From Linnemannia elongata (taxonomy: Eukaryota; Mortierellomycota; Mortierellomycetes; Mortierellales; Mortierellaceae): DNA of 64,000 nt. Positions 44,323 through 57,200 of the stretch are shown piece after piece. The translations under genes and the position numbers were made by a program. The notes beneath the pieces are model-generated. The model worked only from the letters and a program-made list of their open reading frames with translations. It was not told the origin of the DNA and made no database searches. Each line of letters starts with the position of its first letter. The stretch's first letter is position 1. The stretch spans positions 1,984,001-2,048,000 of the forward strand of contig JAXBDG010000001.1 of NCBI GenBank assembly GCA_036320915.1, read 5' to 3'.

Positions 44323-45179
44323 GCTCATACAACTGTTACCATCGGTGCATGCCAAGGAGGAGGTTCCATCTGTGCTCTCTGCACCATTTTAAACCCCCCT
44401 CCCTTCCAATCACTTCCTCACACCGAAACGTTGACTAAGCCCTTGACTTGGTTTTGAACGGGGTCACTCAGCTTTAGCAAACAAGAAAGTAGTTTAGTGA
44501 CTAACAAGGCAGAAAATAGATCCCCGCGCCTCGCCCCTTGCTTCTTCGTTCAAAGATAGATCCTCATATCAAGATAAAGAACAAAAAAAAAAAATCCAAA
44601 CGCGTGCAAAGGGTCCGTTGCATTAATCGACTTTTAGATAATGCGCATGCATTGATTCGTGTGCTGACGATCTTTCTTTTCGCATTGCTTTAGTTTCGAA
44701 GCAGTTAGCTAATTGCGCCAGAGATGAAAGAAAAGTATGGATGGAAGACAGTTTATCTTCCGGTTCATCTGAACGTGGACAATTGACATATATAGATGAC
44801 ACTGGTAGAGTTAGGGATGGGGAGAGGCCAGACGCAACTTCAACATCATTTCTACGCGTCGCGGTTCATAGGATACATTTATTGGTTCGAGGAAATACCC
44901 CCTATGTAACTTTCAATCACAAATGAACCCACTCTCTGCCCCATAAGAGACCCGTTTTTTGTTTGTAAAACGTGACAATTGAAAAGTGAATCATGTCTCC
45001 GATCAACCACCATTGCCCACATCCTTTCAATCAAAAATGAAATGTGACTGCGCGACTTGCGAACCTTTTGTTTTTCGTGGTCTCGAAGGGTATGTCGCAC
45101 GAGTGCGAAGCGGTCCTCTTTTTTTTTTCTATCCCGCCCACTCTTTACCCACGGAACAACCACATTCGTCAACCATTTC

Positions 45180-47273
45180 ATGACTTCGCCTCTCCATCGC
45201 ATCCTCTCATCAGCAACAACAACAACAACAAGGACACTCATCTCATCAGCCACCACTACCCCTACTACTCTCACCTCCACCCTTCGCATTCACAATCAAC
45301 GTTCATTCGCATCCATTTCTTCTAGAATGAGTCTCGCCTACACTGCCGAGCGTGCACAGGAGATTGCCGACAACTTGGCTGGGGTCAAGGCTAAATTGGA
45401 CGAGACCCTTCAAAGCAAAGGCGCATCGGCCCAGAAGGTACTTCCCGCTGTTCGGAGATGAGTCGACCCCATGCATGATATTAATCCGCACCCTACTCTC
45501 TGTATGCGTCTCACTTACTGCCCGAGGACCCAATCTTATTCTCCTGCCTTGCAGAAGGCCGGACCTGCAAGATGTTCTTTCATAGTTTGGCTAACCACAT
45601 TGCTTTCCTTATCTCCCTTAATTGATCAATTGGAACACAGGCACGCTTGGTCGCAGTGAGCAAGTTGAAGCCTGCATCTGACATCCTTGCAGCATATGAG
45701 AAGGCAGGCCATCGAAACTTTGGGGAGAACTATGTAAGTTAGTTTCTAAAATGCCCAAGAGATGGTCTAGGCACTGACATGTGCAAGAGTTACCCCTCTC
45801 GCGTTCTTTCATATTTCATAAAAAGCCCCGATCTTGATCTCATACCCTTTTTTTTATGGGTCTGTTCTTTCAACTAGGTTCAGGAACTGGAGGAGAAGAG
45901 CAAGGAGGTAAAGGTTCCTGCAAAGAATGCACCAATGGGTTGAGATGTTTAATGGAAGGGCACATTTTGGAAGGAGATATGCATTGTTAACCAATGCTCG
46001 GCCCTCTTTTCTTGCCGTGCTTGCATGCGGATGTTAATGATATTCTTGGTCTGTGTGGTTTTTTGGTTGCTTTTTGATAAACTAGCTTCCTAGAGATATC
46101 CAATGGCACTTTATTGGGTCACTGCAGTCGAACAAGTGCAAGGTTGTTGCAGGTAACGTGTTCACGGAGATGGTTCTTGATCTAGGAGGAATAGAGGGAG
46201 GGTCCACAGCTTTCTTTCACCTACACGTATGGTTAGACTGTTCTAACCAATGGCATATTGTTTGTTGTTCAATATAGCGATCCCTAACGTGTTTGTTGTG
46301 GAGACGATTGACAGCGCCAAGAAGGCAACTACGCTAGATAAGGCATGCGCGGCAGCAGCACGCGCCGAGCCGCTTCGTATCTTTTTGCAAGTCAACACCA
46401 GTGGCGAAGAAAGTAAGCACTGCAGGAAGGCGTTTATTATTTGTGCTCGAGTTATATGATCGTTGCCGTCATTTTTCGTCATTGGCGCTGCTGGATACTT
46501 ACAACGGTGAACATATTCTTGTTATATGAAATGTGAATAGGCAAAAGCGGAATGTTGCCGAGTGAGGTACTGGAGGTTGCCCAGCAGGTTGTGTCGACTT
46601 GCTCACACCTCAAACTGGCGGGATTAATGACTATCGGATCACCTAACCCCGATCTGGAAAATGGCGAGAACCCGGATTTCAAGGTATGGGATGGCAGGAA
46701 CAAGAGAAAATGACAGCAGGCTGTTCCACTGTCAAACTAACAGGAATGCATCATATCATCTTTGCGTCATGACGGGGGTACGAGAGAGAAAAAGGAAGGG
46801 ACGTGTGCCCCATACCTCTCTTCTCCCTCTTCCTCGTCTTCCTCTCTTTCAGTTTCTCCTGATCTCATTAGCTTGAACGAAGAAAAACGCACTAAGGTAT
46901 CCGTGATTTTTTTCTTTTCATAAATATTTTAGGCGTTGAACGAGTGTAGGACCATCATCCAGAATGCTCTCAAAATCAACGATCTAGAGCTCAGTATGGT
47001 AAGGATGAACGCACCGGTGAAAAAGAACGAAGGAAAGAGGGGCACAGGTGCAAGGCGCAGAAGAAGGGAGCACTGACAGGGAACCCCCAAGCTGGCATTG
47101 AAAAATAGCGTTCCACTCACACGATCAAAAAAATGGTTTTTATTTTTACATTTTCTGGGAAATAGGGAATGAGCGATGACTTTCAGAGGGCGCTTTTGCA
47201 GGGGTCGACCAACATCCGTGTTGGAAGCACTATCTTTGGATCTCGACCTCCATTCAACAAGACCGCGGCATAA
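45180..47273 (+). CDS. PLPBP: PLP homeostasis protein (PLPBP/YggS family)
   Basis: Eight exons: 45180 or 45327-45437, 45641-45733, 45878-45907, 46086-46152, 46278-46412, 46541-46683, 46933-46998, 47166-47273. From ATG 45327 the product has 250 residues, the usual family length. Family marks are LVAVSKLKP, whose Lys (45 in the short form) binds [66 protein letters not shown]; then [20 protein letters not shown]. The family binds and supplies pyridoxal phosphate and keeps amino-acid pools balanced; it is not an enzyme. An in-frame ATG at 45180 adds 49 residues rich in S, T and R without acidic residues and ending [10 protein letters not shown], like a mitochondrial presequence. Two starts could give mitochondrial and cytosolic forms. 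I annotate from the upstream start. Confidence 0.9.
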
Positions 47274-49128
47274 GCATAAGCAGAAGCAAGGAAAGTAACG
47301 GAGGCATGGAGCGTACAGCAGTTACCCACGAAACCAAGGGGGGGGGGGGGGGGGACCCTCAGTAGATAACAATTACAAATGTACACCATTTTTTCCCACT
47401 TTTCTTCAGGATACCTTTTCAAAGGAACAAAGTGCCTGAATGATATTAAGCATTTGTGTTCAGGAATGTTATGAAGTTCTTTTTTATTCACTCAATGGGC
47501 AACGTACCGAAGAAGTAGAGGGATGGAACTCATCCAATTGGTGTTGCCCGGGTTGCAACGTGCTAGTTGTATGTGTTCATTAACATTAATAGCAAAAGCA
47601 ACGCACTTGTGACACCGTCGGTTTTACCGACAAAAAGCGCGACAAAGCACTGGCCCATTTTTACTTTATTGGGGAGTCATTGGTTGGTGTCACTAGATCG
47701 CATTTAATCTGATTTCTCACAGGCACAACAAAAGCGACAAAAATAACGAGAGCCGCGAGGACGAAAAGAAAAATAGAGCGTTCTCTGGGGATGAAGAGTT
47801 GATAATGTCGGGGGGTTGGGAGGTGAGAGTGGGAGAGAGTGGAAAAGTGGAGAAGGTAGAGGATTTGTGTGTGGATGCATTGGTGCTGCCTCCTTCTCGA
47901 TCGACGTCGTCAACAGACGATCATCAGCAGAAATGACGCGAGGGAAAACAAGAAGAGTGGAAAAGAAGCACGGTATGTTTTGTGGAGGAAGTGATGAGTA
48001 ATTTTTATTTTGTGGTTGTCCGATCAATTATGTGCTGATGATGGATGATGGGTGATGATTCTGTGCTATGCTTAGATATTTCCAGCCCCCTTCTCTAGAC
48101 TAGTCTTTATTTTCACGACTGAGGGTGATCCATGCGATTACAACCATCCATGATGTCGGAAGATGAGGAGACAGAGAGCTATCACCGCATCAGCAGACGA
48201 CAATTATGCAGTTTCGACTGGCCTGACTGAACTGGGTGTTGTTCCATATGAGGAGCCGGGCAGGCACAAATGGGGTAAGGCAGGGCAACGCTCATTGGCG
48301 CCTGGAATGGCCAACCAGAACCAAGGAGCTACTGGTGATGTTCTATTTTCGTGCCTGAAGTGTTTGGATGAGTATGGGAAGCTAATTGAAGGAGGGTGGT
48401 GTCAAGTATGACCAAGGGGAAGAGGAGTGTGTATGCGCATGGGATGCTTAGCAAAGGCACCTTTCTTTTTTTTCTTTGGGATGCAGCAACATCCAAAGAG
48501 GAGCGGAATTATGTTATCGATGGAGTATCTCCGCACTTGCACTTGCACGCTGTTAACTTTTTTATTCATCGACAGTCAGCAAACAATAATAGCAATGAAC
48601 ACAGCAAGGTACTGCTGTCTGGGTTTCTTTCTCTCGTCTTTGATATCGTGAACATTTGCTTGTCCTTTATTTGTTGTTGTTGCTGTTGTTGTTGTTGCTG
48701 TTATTGTTGCTGTTATTATTGCTTTGTTGTTCAATGGGTTGGGGAGAGTGAGTGTGTATCCTCTGGCAGTGGTGACAGAATAGAAGGCAATAAGCATTGG
48801 TCCTAATTATCCCATACATCCCATTCCCTTTCGCTCTCACTTTTTGCTCTCAAAGGTGAATTTACTTTCCCCCTTTTCTTCACTTTCTCTTCTTTCTGTT
48901 TCTTCTTTCTTCTTCTTGTCTACTTCTTCACCCACTTCCTTTTCCTTCCTCTATTCCTCTTCCTTCTACCCCTCTTCCTTCTACCCCTCTTCCTGCTACC
49001 CTTCTTCCTGCCACTCCCCTTTCTTCTACTCCTCTACCTACTTCCCCGTCTCTCCGCATCCACATCTTCCTCATTTCCTACTTTCAACCTTCAGTCGACA
49101 TCCTGCATAAGTGTCCATCCTGTCATCC
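47274..49128. other. Intergenic region before SKT5
   Basis: About 1.85 kb with no recognised gene. A G17 run lies at 47338-47354 just after PLPBP, and a TTG/CTG repeat at about 48672-48725. A very pyrimidine-rich leader (about 48830-49080, repeats of CCTCTTCCTTCTA type) precedes SKT5. Confidence 0.5.
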
Positions 49129-51692
49129 ATGGCCGCAAGTGTTTCTCCGACGATCCAGAACGGATCGGTTCACCTAGAGTCGAATCCCGATCGGATGCTG
49201 TCCTCTGAGCCGCTAAAGATGCAAGCCCATCCTGACCAACAGCAGCAGCAACAACAACTACAGCAACCACAACAGCCTCCATTGCAGCAGCAGCAGCAGC
49301 AGTTCTATGACGACTTGGCCCCTCAACCCCCATCAAAGGACGATAACAACCAGCCTCCTCTGGACGAGCAGCAGCAGCAGGAACAGATGCAATTGGAGCA
49401 GCAACGATACGAATACGAGCAAGAGCTGTACTACCAACAACAACAACAGCAACAGCAGCTGTACGAGCAGGAAATGATGTACCAGCAACAACAGTTGGCG
49501 GCCGGCGGTCTCCTTCCTGGCAGCGCGGAGTGGCAACAACAACAAATGCTCATGCAACAGCAGATGCAACAACAAATGCAACAGCCAGAATCGCCTAATG
49601 GCGACCAGTCGCTCTTGTCACATTCCCATCTCAAGCCAGGCCACAAAGCGACCTTGCTCTCCTACACCCAGACACTTGAACTTTACCGCCAGAACGCTAA
49701 AAAGACGAACGACCCCGAGTTGCAGTTTGAGTTTGCGGCCTTCATGATTGATGCCGGCAAACCCCTGGAGGACCCACAGACGAGGGCAGAGCTGTTTGAC
49801 GAAGCCATGAAGCTTCTCCGCAAACTGGCCACCAATGGCCATGCCGAATCGCAGCACTACCTCGCGGAATGCTTTGCCTCTGGTTTCGCAAAGGGCAAAC
49901 CCGACTTTGACAAGGCCTTCCCTCTCTGGGTCCAAGCCTCGAAACACGGACATCCCGATGCTGCCTATCGTACAGGACGATGCTACGATGAGGGATTGGG
50001 TACTCGCAAGGACAATGCCAGAGCGGTCCAGTTTTACAGGTAAATAACTCATCTCTTCTTTTTTTTATTTTTGGGTTTCTGCATCTATCATGTTATATTC
50101 TTTTGACTTGTGACAAAGATGCGGAAAGGTTGCTCCATGATGTCCAGGAGAGCAATTATGAACCACGGGACGGAGAATCAGAGAGTCAGAGGGAAAACAC
50201 TTGGAAGAGACTAGGGATCAGACTAACACGCAAGGACAGCAAAAGGCAAAAAGCAAAAGGAAAAAAAAAAAAAAAAAGGACTATCGGACACTACTTTGGA
50301 GTGAAGTGGTAGGATGGAGAAGTAACAAAAATAGAGTCGGTCAGGGGGAGAGGGAGGAGGCGACCGAACAATGGGATTTCAAGGGCCGTTGTTTGACAAG
50401 GTGACAGCCAGGGACGTGCCCACGCTTCAGGACCAAGGATTACCAGGACGAACGCTTTGCTATTCATTATTCGCAGCGATGTGGCGGTTTATATATTTCA
50501 AGGGATACAAAAAGAGAGATCAAACATCGAGAGAGAAATGGAGAGAGCGCGTGTGATTATCCATTTTCTGTGTCTGAATGTTCAACAGGGTCTACACCCA
50601 CATACACGGATACCTTTTTAAAGGACAAGGAGGATAAGCACAAAGAGTAATGCATTGCAAGAGTTGCATGTTGTCGAGACTGGACTAGTTCATTGGGCAG
50701 GTGGACTCTATGGATAACAGGAGGGGGAGGAGAGGTCAGACCGCATTCCTTGTACACTCTGCACTCTGGCGGAACATAAACAACACCAGCAGCACCAACA
50801 AGGACAAGACAAACCAGTATCAGGAGCCATTCAACTCTCACGACATTCAATCGTGCGATAACATTGGTCCACGGACTGAAGGGAAAAAAAAAAGAAACAG
50901 ATTACATTTTGGGAGAGAGGGGTAAACATGATACGCCCGCTCGTTATTATACATGAGCTGACCTTTTTTTTTTTTTTTTTTTTTTTTTAATATTGTTATC
51001 TAATATGGCATCATAGGAAAGCAGCGTCGGCTAATCATCCCGGAGCTATGTGGCGTTTAGGCGTTGTTACTCTGTACGGAGAACTTGGATTGGCGGCGTC
51101 ACCCAGAGATGGAGTCAAGTGGTTAAAGCGATCGTCTCAGGCAGCAACACCCGAGTTCCCCTTTGCACTGTACGAGTTGGCGCAGCTGCACGAGCGCGGA
51201 ATTGAAAACATTGTGTTTGTGGATCCCGAATACTCGGTGTCATTGTACTCTCAGGCGGCAGAATTGGGACATGCGGCTTCGGCGTTCCGTCTGGGAGAGT
51301 GCTGGGAGTATGGCAAGCTCGGATGCAAACAGGACCCTCGTCTATCGATTCACTACTACACACTTGCGGCACAGCAGGAGCATCCAGAGGCATGTTTTGC
51401 ATTGGCAGCATGGTACCTTGTGGGGTCTCAAGGGATCTTGCCCCAGTCGGATGCAGAGGCGTATATCTGGGCCAAGCGGGCTGCGGAGAAGGATCTGCCC
51501 AAGGCGCTGTATGCGATGGGATATTTCACTGAGGTTGGGATTGGCCCACGCAAGGACATGGAGGAGGCGATTGAGTGGTACAAGAAGGCGTCTCTTGCTG
51601 GAGACAAGCGTGCGACGGAGCGTCTTGAGGGTGTGCCTGTTGATGCCAAGAAGGGTGACAAGGGCAACAATGAGAAGTGTACCATCATGTAG
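49129..51692 (+). CDS. SKT5: Skt5/Chs4-type chitin synthase III activator (Sel1 repeats, CaaX)
   Basis: Two exons (49129-50039 and 51017-51692) give 528 residues. The N-terminal 170 residues are Gln-rich and probably disordered. From about residue 185 come Sel1-type TPR-like repeats: MKLLRKLATNGHAESQHYLA, WVQASKHGHPDAAYRTGRCY, YSQAAELGHAASAFRLGECW, LAAQQEHPEACFALAAWYLV, AKRAAEKDLPKALYAMGYF, KKASLAGDKRATERL. The protein ends KCTIM, a CaaX farnesylation signal, as yeast Chs4 ends in CVIM. Chs4/Skt5 binds and activates chitin synthase III at the plasma membrane and bud neck or septum; prenylation helps membrane attachment. The intron is 977 nt, far longer than others here, with poly-A and poly-T runs but no nested gene I can see. 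Start chosen as the first ATG after the pyrimidine leader. Confidence 0.9.
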
Positions 51693-52168
51693 TTTTTTTT
51701 TTTCTTTTCTTTTCTTTTCTACCACTCATTCCCTTTTATTTTTTTTCTGTTGTTTTGTTGTTTTTTTTTTTTCGTCGTATCAAAGTAATTAAAAACATAT
51801 AATTTTTGTAGTAGAGATAGGATATCCAATGAGTGAAGGGGAAGAGAAAAAAAAAAAAAAAAGGTGGGGCATAAAAAATGGTCAGCAAAAGAACAAGAAA
51901 TATGATCGTGGGGATAATGAAGGAAGAGAAACAAGGTTTTTTCTTTGTTGACAAACAACAAACAACGACATAGAAGGAATGCAGGTACGAGAGATGGTGA
52001 AGAGGTGGGTAGGTTTGTAATTGATAATAAGGTGAAAAGTCGAAAGAAAGCGACGGAATGAAAGTGGGGTGAGAACAAAAGAATAAAAGCAACAGTAATC
52101 ACGTATCTCACTCTAAAGCAGTTTTTCTGAAGGACAGAGGAACTGTAGGGGAAGTGAGGAGAGGTGAG

Positions 52169-52199
<31 letters not shown>

Positions 52200-53465
52200 A
52201 GAGAAAGAGAGAGAGAAGGGGAGGGGTATACCATGCGCAAGCAAACAAAACAATAACATGCAATGACAAACAACCACATTGTCAAGTTTTGGGGGGTATG
52301 GGCGCCAAAGAGGGAGGGAAAAAAAACAAAGTATGAAGGGAGAGAGTCGCAAAGACAACAGCCACGCACACGGCTGGATGTTGTTTTGTGTCCATTGCAT
52401 TCTTGATGGTGTGTGTGTGTGTATAGATGTGGTATGGGGTATGGACAACTGTGTACAGAGAGCAAGTCGCGCGTGTGTGGGTATGTATTTGAGCCAAGGC
52501 CCAAGAGTGGGCTGCAGGTAAAAGGGCGACTTGAACGTGGATCGAAGTTGTGGAATAAAGAAAAGGTTGAGTCGAGAGATGGCGAGGAAGGAAGAGAGGG
52601 GTCGACTTTTGATCTCCGTGGTTTGGCCATTGCCATTCGAAATATCATTTGATCCGCAGACAGATTAAATGACATTATACCTCTGTAGATCATGTAGATC
52701 GAAGGGAGAGTAGGGGTGGGAACAGGACAACAGCACAGCCATGGTTCCCTTTTGGAAAGACAGGAGACAGGAGACAGGAGAAAAGTTAGTTATGTGTCCG
52801 GTTCCCTTCCTTCTCCACTTTTTGTTCGTCATCGTCTGCGTTATTCATTGTCTTCTATGGTTTCTTCCCCTTGCCACCCTATATTATTATATTTCTTTCT
52901 TAAGGTGCCATTGTGGGAAGGAAGGACATTAGTTGAGTTTGAGTTGAGTGTTACTTTTTGAGTCTTTTGGCTTTTGATGTTTCTTCCCTTTGCCTTCTTT
53001 GCCTTTGACAAAGACAGAGACAACGACAAAAAAGACAAAGAAGGGTCGATGACCGTTCATTCTTTTTTATTCTTCCTTCCTTCCTTCCTTCCTTCCTTCC
53101 TTCCTTCCTTCCTTCGACTCTTTTTCCTTCTCTTCTCCTTCTCCTCTTCGACTTCTGCCTTCTGCCTCAGATTATTCTTCATTTGTACACTCTCTCCTAT
53201 ACCTCATATCTCTTGCTACGCCCATAGTCATCGACCGTTATTCTCCACCTTCTTATTCCCCTCATTCTTGACTCTTCTCTTCTCCTTCTCTCTCTTTTTC
53301 ACTTTCACTCTTTTCCTTCTTTCCCCACCATCCATCCTAATTTCTATCCCTACTCGCACTCCAACACTCGCCCAGCAACAACTTCCCCACACTTCCTCCA
53401 TCGCCCTTCTCCATCACCCTTCTCTCTTCCTTCCTTCCTTTGCCTTTCCTTCTTAACTTACCGTC
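51693..53465. other. Intergenic region, SKT5 3' / CreB-type gene promoter
   Basis: About 1.8 kb, no recognised gene. GA/GAAA microsatellite at 52168-52216 and a TTCC repeat at 53072-53114. Pyrimidine-rich leader up to the next start codon. Confidence 0.5.
53072..53114 (+). repeat. TTCC tetranucleotide repeat
   Basis: About ten TTCC units in the leader/promoter region of the deubiquitinase gene. Confidence 0.8.
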
Positions 53466-54164
53466 ATGGCTCTTCTCAAATGGATGGGCGTGGTAAGAAA
53501 CACCCACATTCTCACTCTTGCATTCTCCCACACTCAGTCACTCATCCATGCATTCAATCCTCTTCCAAACCTTCCAATCACCGAATTTTCTACTCTACCT
53601 AATCTTACGCTCGCCGTCTGCACGTTACAACGACCACTCTCTGACAATACTCTTACTTCTCCTTTCCTGTTTTGCTTTGCCATTGGCATTCCATTACCAT
53701 CGCTCAACAAAAAACACACTAGACGCAGCCAGAGAAGCCAGTGGTGAACGATATCCCCATCGGTCTTGAGAATGTAAGCAGATATCAATTGACTTCCCTG
53801 AAGCAATAGAATGGACAACTCTAAGCAGGAACTGGACGATAGCGAGAGCGATGAACCGCTTGCACAACCACCATCACCAAACAATGCAACTCAGCTCATT
53901 GGAGACAAAGGCGTTTCTTCTATGTGCTTTTTTGTGCTTTTTGCTCTCAGTTTTTTCTTTCTGTGAACCTCTCTTTCTTGGCGTATTGGTTGGCTTGTGG
54001 TCGTGGTCGACTTCTTTGTGCGCACTCCTTGCTTTTTGTTGTGTGGTCGTTGTTGTTATTCTTGTTGATGTTGATGTTGTGTGTATGTGTTTTGTTGTTG
54101 TCTTTGTTTGCCTTTTGGTCAGTGTTTGCCTGTTTTGTCCATGTTTTCGTCGTCGTCTCTCCCC

Positions 54165-54205
<41 letters not shown>

Positions 54206-57200
54206 CGAGAACCAGCAACAACCTTCCTTCCCTTCGCCGCTTTGCCTGTTTTTCAGTCCTCGGCAGCAACCAGTCAAAAACGTCTTTAACAAAAGGAGCA
54301 AACGTGGTCAACGAGAGCCGACAAGGCAGCAGAGTCTGACGAGTAACTGACAGTGTTCGTTACTCTCGATCAGCAACCAACCAACAGGAAGCTTTACCAT
54401 CGGCACTGGAAGGCGTTTTTTTCTCAAGCAGGAGACTTTATGCTCCACGTTCTCCTCCGCTATCGACTGTTAACTTGCACGAACCCTATATTAACCCCAT
54501 TTTCGACTCTTTCTGTTTTATCCTTCTGTTGTGGATATGTCTTTCTCATTTCCACTTGGTCTTGCTCGCTGCTTAGTTTGGCAACACCTGGTAAGGAGCT
54601 TTTCCTTGTCGTCTCGAGAGTGGATGGGGTAAAAAAAAAAGGATCAAAGGCCGCAATACAACTGCTAGCGGTTTTTACTAACAAACCTTGCTCCCGCTTT
54701 TAATTGCTCTTTTAGCTACTGTAACTCGATCCTACAGGCTTTATATTACTGTCGACCCTTTCGCGAATGTGTACTGGGATACCAGAGCGGGACTGGCAAC
54801 TTGGTCTCTCACTACCCACTCAGCCCAATGACCCCCAGCTTCAATCTCAACAGTAACGGTTCAGCATCGTCCTACTTCACACCCCAGACCAGTTCTGGAC
54901 CCAACGGAGTCATGTCACCCAGCACGACACTCTCAGCAGCATCAGGGCGGGCTCATCAACGCAGCAGCAGCAGCAATGGACCACCCGTGTCAGCCACAGG
55001 AGTCACAGGAGTAGGAGCAGGGGCGCCAGGGCAAAGGAACATTGTTGGAGTGTTATTGCCTAACGGTGGTGGACCTGATCCTGATTCTGCGCCTCAAGAA
55101 TCCATGTTCCTTTGTCTTCAGGATCTTTTCCAACGGATTCAAAACCATTCCAAGAAGACTCAATTCTTCACCCCTACCGCCTTTGTCGCTAAAGTCAAGA
55201 AAGAAAATGGTAAGAAGTTTTAATTGAACAAGGCATAGTTCATCGGGATGCTGTCGTGTTCGTCCGATAAGGACTCAAAGCAGCAGCAAACAAACAATCA
55301 ATCAATCAAACAAACAAACAGACGCAATGGACTCTGTGTTTTTACACACACAGCCCAACGAAGGACTAGTCAGGATTGCCACAATATGCATGCTAAAAAT
55401 GCCATGTATGCCGCTTGTTCTATGTCTGACCCTTATTTTCACTCTTCTTTTCAATGCGTCATAGAGCTATTCAGGAGTTCAATGCACCAGGACGCGCACG
55501 AGTTCTTGATGTTCATTATTAGCACCATTTCCGAGGATATCGAGGCAGACCACAAGAAGAACCTCAAAGAAATCGAAGACAATCAGCACAAACCAGCAAC
55601 TCTGAACGGGACGGCGACGAGCAACGGCAATGGCATCGCGAATGGATCGGTTGGCGCAAAGAGTTCGACCGAGGAGGTGTCGATGACGTTGTCAGGCGGA
55701 GATGAAGTCAGGATCAAGGTGAATGGTGCCGATATCAATACGGTGTCGACATCGGGAGGAAGCACTCATGGGAACGGCCACCTTGGCGGTGGTGGAGAGT
55801 CGATTGGCGACCGGTCTTCGATTCAATCTGATAACACGATACCCAAACCCAAGGAGAAGATGTGGGTCCAAAAGTTATTTGAAGGCCAGCTCACAAACGA
55901 GATTAAATGCCTCACATGCGAAAAGGTAACGAACAGCTGGTGTTGCAATGCATCTCGAAAGTTTTGTTTGGTGCGTGTTCGTTGTTCCTTTGGGAAGCGA
56001 CGGAGTATCAATCTTGTGGGATATTGAATTAACCCTCTCGAATAACTTTTTTTTTTTTTTATCACGAACACAAAAAATCTACAAGACAACAAATAGAGCA
56101 GAGTCGTTCATGGATCTTTCGCTTGATATTGAACAAAACTCGTCCGTGACGAGCTGCTTGCGACAGTTCTCTGCCTCTGAGATGTTGTGCCACAAGGACA
56201 AGTTTTATTGCGATGAGTGCTGTGGACTCCAAGAAGCTGAGAAAAGGTAAGAAGTTCACTGTGGTGTTTTTATTTTATGCAGATACTTGGCCTCTAGTAC
56301 CTTAGGAAAATTCGGCACATCACGCTCGGTTGTACTTGTGAAACTGACGTCTCCTGTGATCACTTGATGCGTAATGAAATGAAACTAGGATGAAGATTCA
56401 ACAACTCCCCAACATCCTCTCTCTCCACCTCAAGAGATTCAAGTATCAGGAAGCACTTCAAAAGTATGTCAAGTTGTCATATCGCGTCTCGTTCCCTCTA
56501 GAGCTCCGCCTCTTCAACACTGTGGACGACATGGAGGACCCCGACAGGATCTATGACCTGAATGCATTTGTTGTTCATATCGGAAGCGGGCCTCATCACG
56601 GACACTACGTCGCAGTCGTAAAGCACCAAGACAAGTGGCTGCTCTTTGACGATGAGACTGTTGAGGTAACATATCCTTGAAATAAAGGATTAAGGAGGGA
56701 AGAGAGGGCTTTGTTAGTGTTTGATGTTATTATTAATCCGTTCTAACACTGTTGGTCAATTTTTACGCCCTAACGCCCAATTTTTTATTGTCTTCCTTCC
56801 CGGTATTAATTTATAGACGATTGACGAGACGGATATCCACAAGTATTTTGGAGATTCTGCGCAGTTGGGATCAGGATACGTTTTGTTTTACCAGGCGCGA
56901 GACCTGGATATGAGCACAATTGCCCCAATGCAGTGGGCACAACAGCAGCTCCAGTCATCGTTCACGCTCAAGAGCCCGATCAAGGGATCCTTGCCCTTCT
57001 CACCGACCAATGGACACGGAACGACTGAATTGGACCAGTTTGGAGGATTGATGCCTCATACCCAGCAGCAGGAACTTATCCATCAACAATTGGCCAGTCG
57101 GCAGCAGCAGCAAGCCCAACAGCAGCAGCAAAATGGAGGAGTGATGGGTGCCCTGTTCAATGGAGGATCGGCACCAAGTCCAGTCTCACAAGCACACTTG

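Larger units (their letters stand above)
40393..45179. other. 4.8-kb gene-poor region
   Basis: Upstream of monooxygenase B (-) and PLPBP (+). No conserved protein was recognised. It contains GA microsatellites (40903-40936 and 41135-41190), a G15 run (40963-40977) and a T35 run (44286-44320). A 23-codon His-rich frame at 43670-43741 is listed separately. Confidence 0.55.

Noticed and set aside
49333..49581. Leu-rich minus-strand frame
   Set aside because: Complement of the CAG/CAA poly-Gln region of SKT5; Leu/Val runs are a direct by-product.
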